From contig CM037846.1 of NCBI GenBank assembly GCA_021234535.1, forward strand, positions 11,362,705-11,426,704: DNA of 64,000 bases. Reading direction: 5' to 3'. Both the position numbers and the translations under genes were made by a program. This DNA is from Stichopus chloronotus (Eukaryota > Echinodermata > Holothuroidea > Aspidochirotida > Stichopodidae). The stretch's first letter is position 1; every line of letters begins with the position of its first letter. The notes under the pieces were generated by a model that saw only the letters and a list, made by a program, of their open reading frames with translations, had not been told where the DNA came from and made no database searches. Shown one piece after another: positions 62,241 through 64,000 of this stretch.

Positions 62241-63633
62241 TAGACCAACAAGTGTAATTTATGCCTAGTTTTCCAGTCAAAGGCCAACAAAAAGTTCCTC
62301 TTTTCAAAGACTTTCGATAGGACCAGTATCGTTTCATTGGAATATTCCTTCATTATTAGGCTATTATTTCTATATTCCTTTATAATTACACACCAATTTT
62401 TCATACACAGATGCGTAGATCCTTTTTCAGTTCATACAGTACAAGTTGTGTGGCTTTTGAAATTTAATCACTTTAAGTCATTTGAAAATGTCTCTCAACT
62501 TCAGAATTTTGTCATTCAGTCTCCTTGCCGCCAACTTTCAAATCCTGTGATAGATGGCAATATTTACGTTAACAATTTAACTCTTCAAAACGTTTTGGAG
62601 GCTTTCGGCTGATACCCTACGACTCTGTGTCTGGCGAGAACCATTTCTCTTTTCATTGACACTAAAACAAGTCTCTTTGTCTCTTGAGCTTGAAAAATGG
62701 TGGTCGCTGTAGAGCTTGGAACAAAATTTCATCAGGGGAGTTGAGGTTGAATTCTGACCAAGATTGTGAGGTTGATGAGGTATGTCACATGACTGATTTA
62801 GCTGATGAGTGACAAATATGTGAAAATCTAATTGAAACATGGTTGCAGCTTTGTGCAGAGAACACCAGACTGCAGAATAAAGGGGCACCCTGCCTTCTTT
62901 TTGTGATTGTAGATCATCAAGTACTGTATAATTTCCAGTGCAGGAAAAGCCCAAGATTTTTCTCAATCAGTGCTTGTTTTGCTATGTTTCTCAGTGCAGT
63001 GTCACCGTCCAAAACTCTGTACGTGCCTCTGCTGGCGTCATATTTACGCAGTCACGGCGTGTGAATGCGGTACCTGCAAAGATTGTGTGTAGATTAATGA
63101 CTGGGATTTTGTACGTACTAAACTGGATACATATTACATTGGAAATTGTTTATTGGTCTACCTGTATGTCTATTTAATTGCATAAAAAGAAGATGAGGGT
63201 TTGAGAGCTGTTTTGAATCGTGGACAAGTACAGTAAGCATGTTTTTTACCTTGCCTCATCCCATTCTGACATTGAAACTTCCTTTGTGCAAATTGGTATG
63301 GCATGTTGGACATGAATTTATTATTTGAACAGTGATGAGGGGAACTGCAAGCATTCGTACTTCCTCACGTTTTCTGCCATCAAACTAGATTTACGTACTT
63401 CACGAACTTAAAACAATCAAGCGGGAAATATCTGGCGAATGCTTGTTACCCTAACGTCAGTTGACATCTTTTGAAACACAATATAGCCTGAGGTTTGGGA
63501 AATATGAGGAGCTTTATTTGGTAGAAAATTGCCGTTGGTAGATGCTACAGTATTTTGCTAATGTCCATTAACTCTCTAAAATAAATGGCAAAGTTTAGCC
63601 ATTGTGAATAAGTGAACGAAGAAGGTGTTTTTG

Positions 63634-63711
63634 AGGGGGGTGGGGAGGGGGTGGGATGGGGAGGGTGTAAGGTGTAAGGTGTGAGAGGAGGGGGAGGCAG
63701 GGAGAAGAGGT
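63634..63711 (+). repeat. G-rich tract with quadruplex-forming pattern
   Basis: Successive runs of three to six G separated by one or two bases (GGGGGGTGGGGAGGGGGTGG, then GATGGGGAGGG) meet the G3+N1-7 rule at least four times. The tract continues with GTGTAAG repeats and another G-rich block. No gene is visible within it. Confidence 0.8.
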
Positions 63712-64000
63712 CAACAAGGAGTTGTAATAGGACAAGCACATAACCACTTCCTGGCTAATTACCCTGTGTCATAATTTGCTACAATCGTTTAAAATGTGAC
63801 CATGAAGCACTCGCTCTTTTAACCGGTCAATTCTTAAATGTCGTAATACCTAGAGTGGCAAGTTTTCAGTGTTAAAGAAAAATGGGTTAAAAAACAAGAA
63901 TATAAAACATGCAAGTTCACTGAAAACTTGTTTTTCCTTCTCATAAGCAAAAACAAAGCAAAAAAAAAAAAAAACATATGTTATGGAGAAAAAAAGACTA

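Larger units (their letters stand above)
61778..64000 (+). other. Intron or downstream flank of the right-hand gene
   Basis: No further exon was recognised. It contains the dispersed CA-repeat copy (62091-62240) and a strongly G-rich tract (63634-63711). A minus-strand frame at 62577-62966 is the longest open frame in the window, but it has no domain or splice context. Confidence 0.5.

Noticed and set aside
62577..62966. Longest open frame in the window (129 codons, minus strand).
   Set aside because: No recognisable domain, mixed composition, no paired splice sites, and it overlaps unrelated open frames on the other strand; consistent with chance.
1..64000. CRISPR arrays, phage, bacterial operons or defence systems.
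   Set aside because: The sequence is spliced animal DNA; the repeats seen are minisatellites and eukaryotic mobile-element remnants.

Overview
This window is intron-rich, visibly AT-rich eukaryotic nuclear DNA from an animal. It holds the 5' part of one recognisable gene, a second probable gene, and mostly intron or intergenic sequence full of small degenerate repeats. There are no operons, no bacterial signals, and no rRNA, intact tRNA or CRISPR array. The recognisable protein, a tRNA-derived SINE and the many short non-autonomous elements would suit a marine invertebrate, perhaps a deuterostome such as an echinoderm. The sequence alone does not fix the species.

Left part (1-9264, minus strand): the first five coding exons of VPS41, the HOPS-complex subunit for late endosome/lysosome fusion. 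All five are phase 0 with good splice sites, and together they encode 175 residues: an acidic N-terminus and the start of the WD40 beta-propeller. The gene runs off the left edge. Its introns hold a SINE, a tandem array of about 143-bp units carrying perfect DR1 motifs, and a GC-rich repeat fragment.

Middle (9265-59049): no gene can be read continuously. A 660-bp terminal-inverted-repeat element starts 28 bp upstream of the VPS41 ATG. An inverted full-length relative lies at 20482-21160 and a partial one near 12 kb. A few isolated exon-like stretches have good splice signals: 13221-13256, 22134-22201 and 24458-24523 on plus, and 40648-40797 with 41588-41628 on minus. A second foldback element family, several minisatellites, an inverted-repeat minisatellite and a 10-bp-period array of AGGTCA-like half-sites also lie here.

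Right part (59050-61777, plus strand): three exons with matching phases encode a low-complexity Ala/Thr/Gln/Val-rich segment typical of a transcription-factor activation region. In vertebrates VPS41 lies head-to-head with POU6F2, so I propose a POU class 6 factor whose POU and homeobox exons lie past the right edge. No DNA-binding domain is visible, so this rests on context and composition.

I found no clearly new multi-gene system. The best leads are the transposon-derived VPS41 5' region, the DR1-bearing tandem array, the DR4-spaced array and the unidentified minus-strand exon pair.
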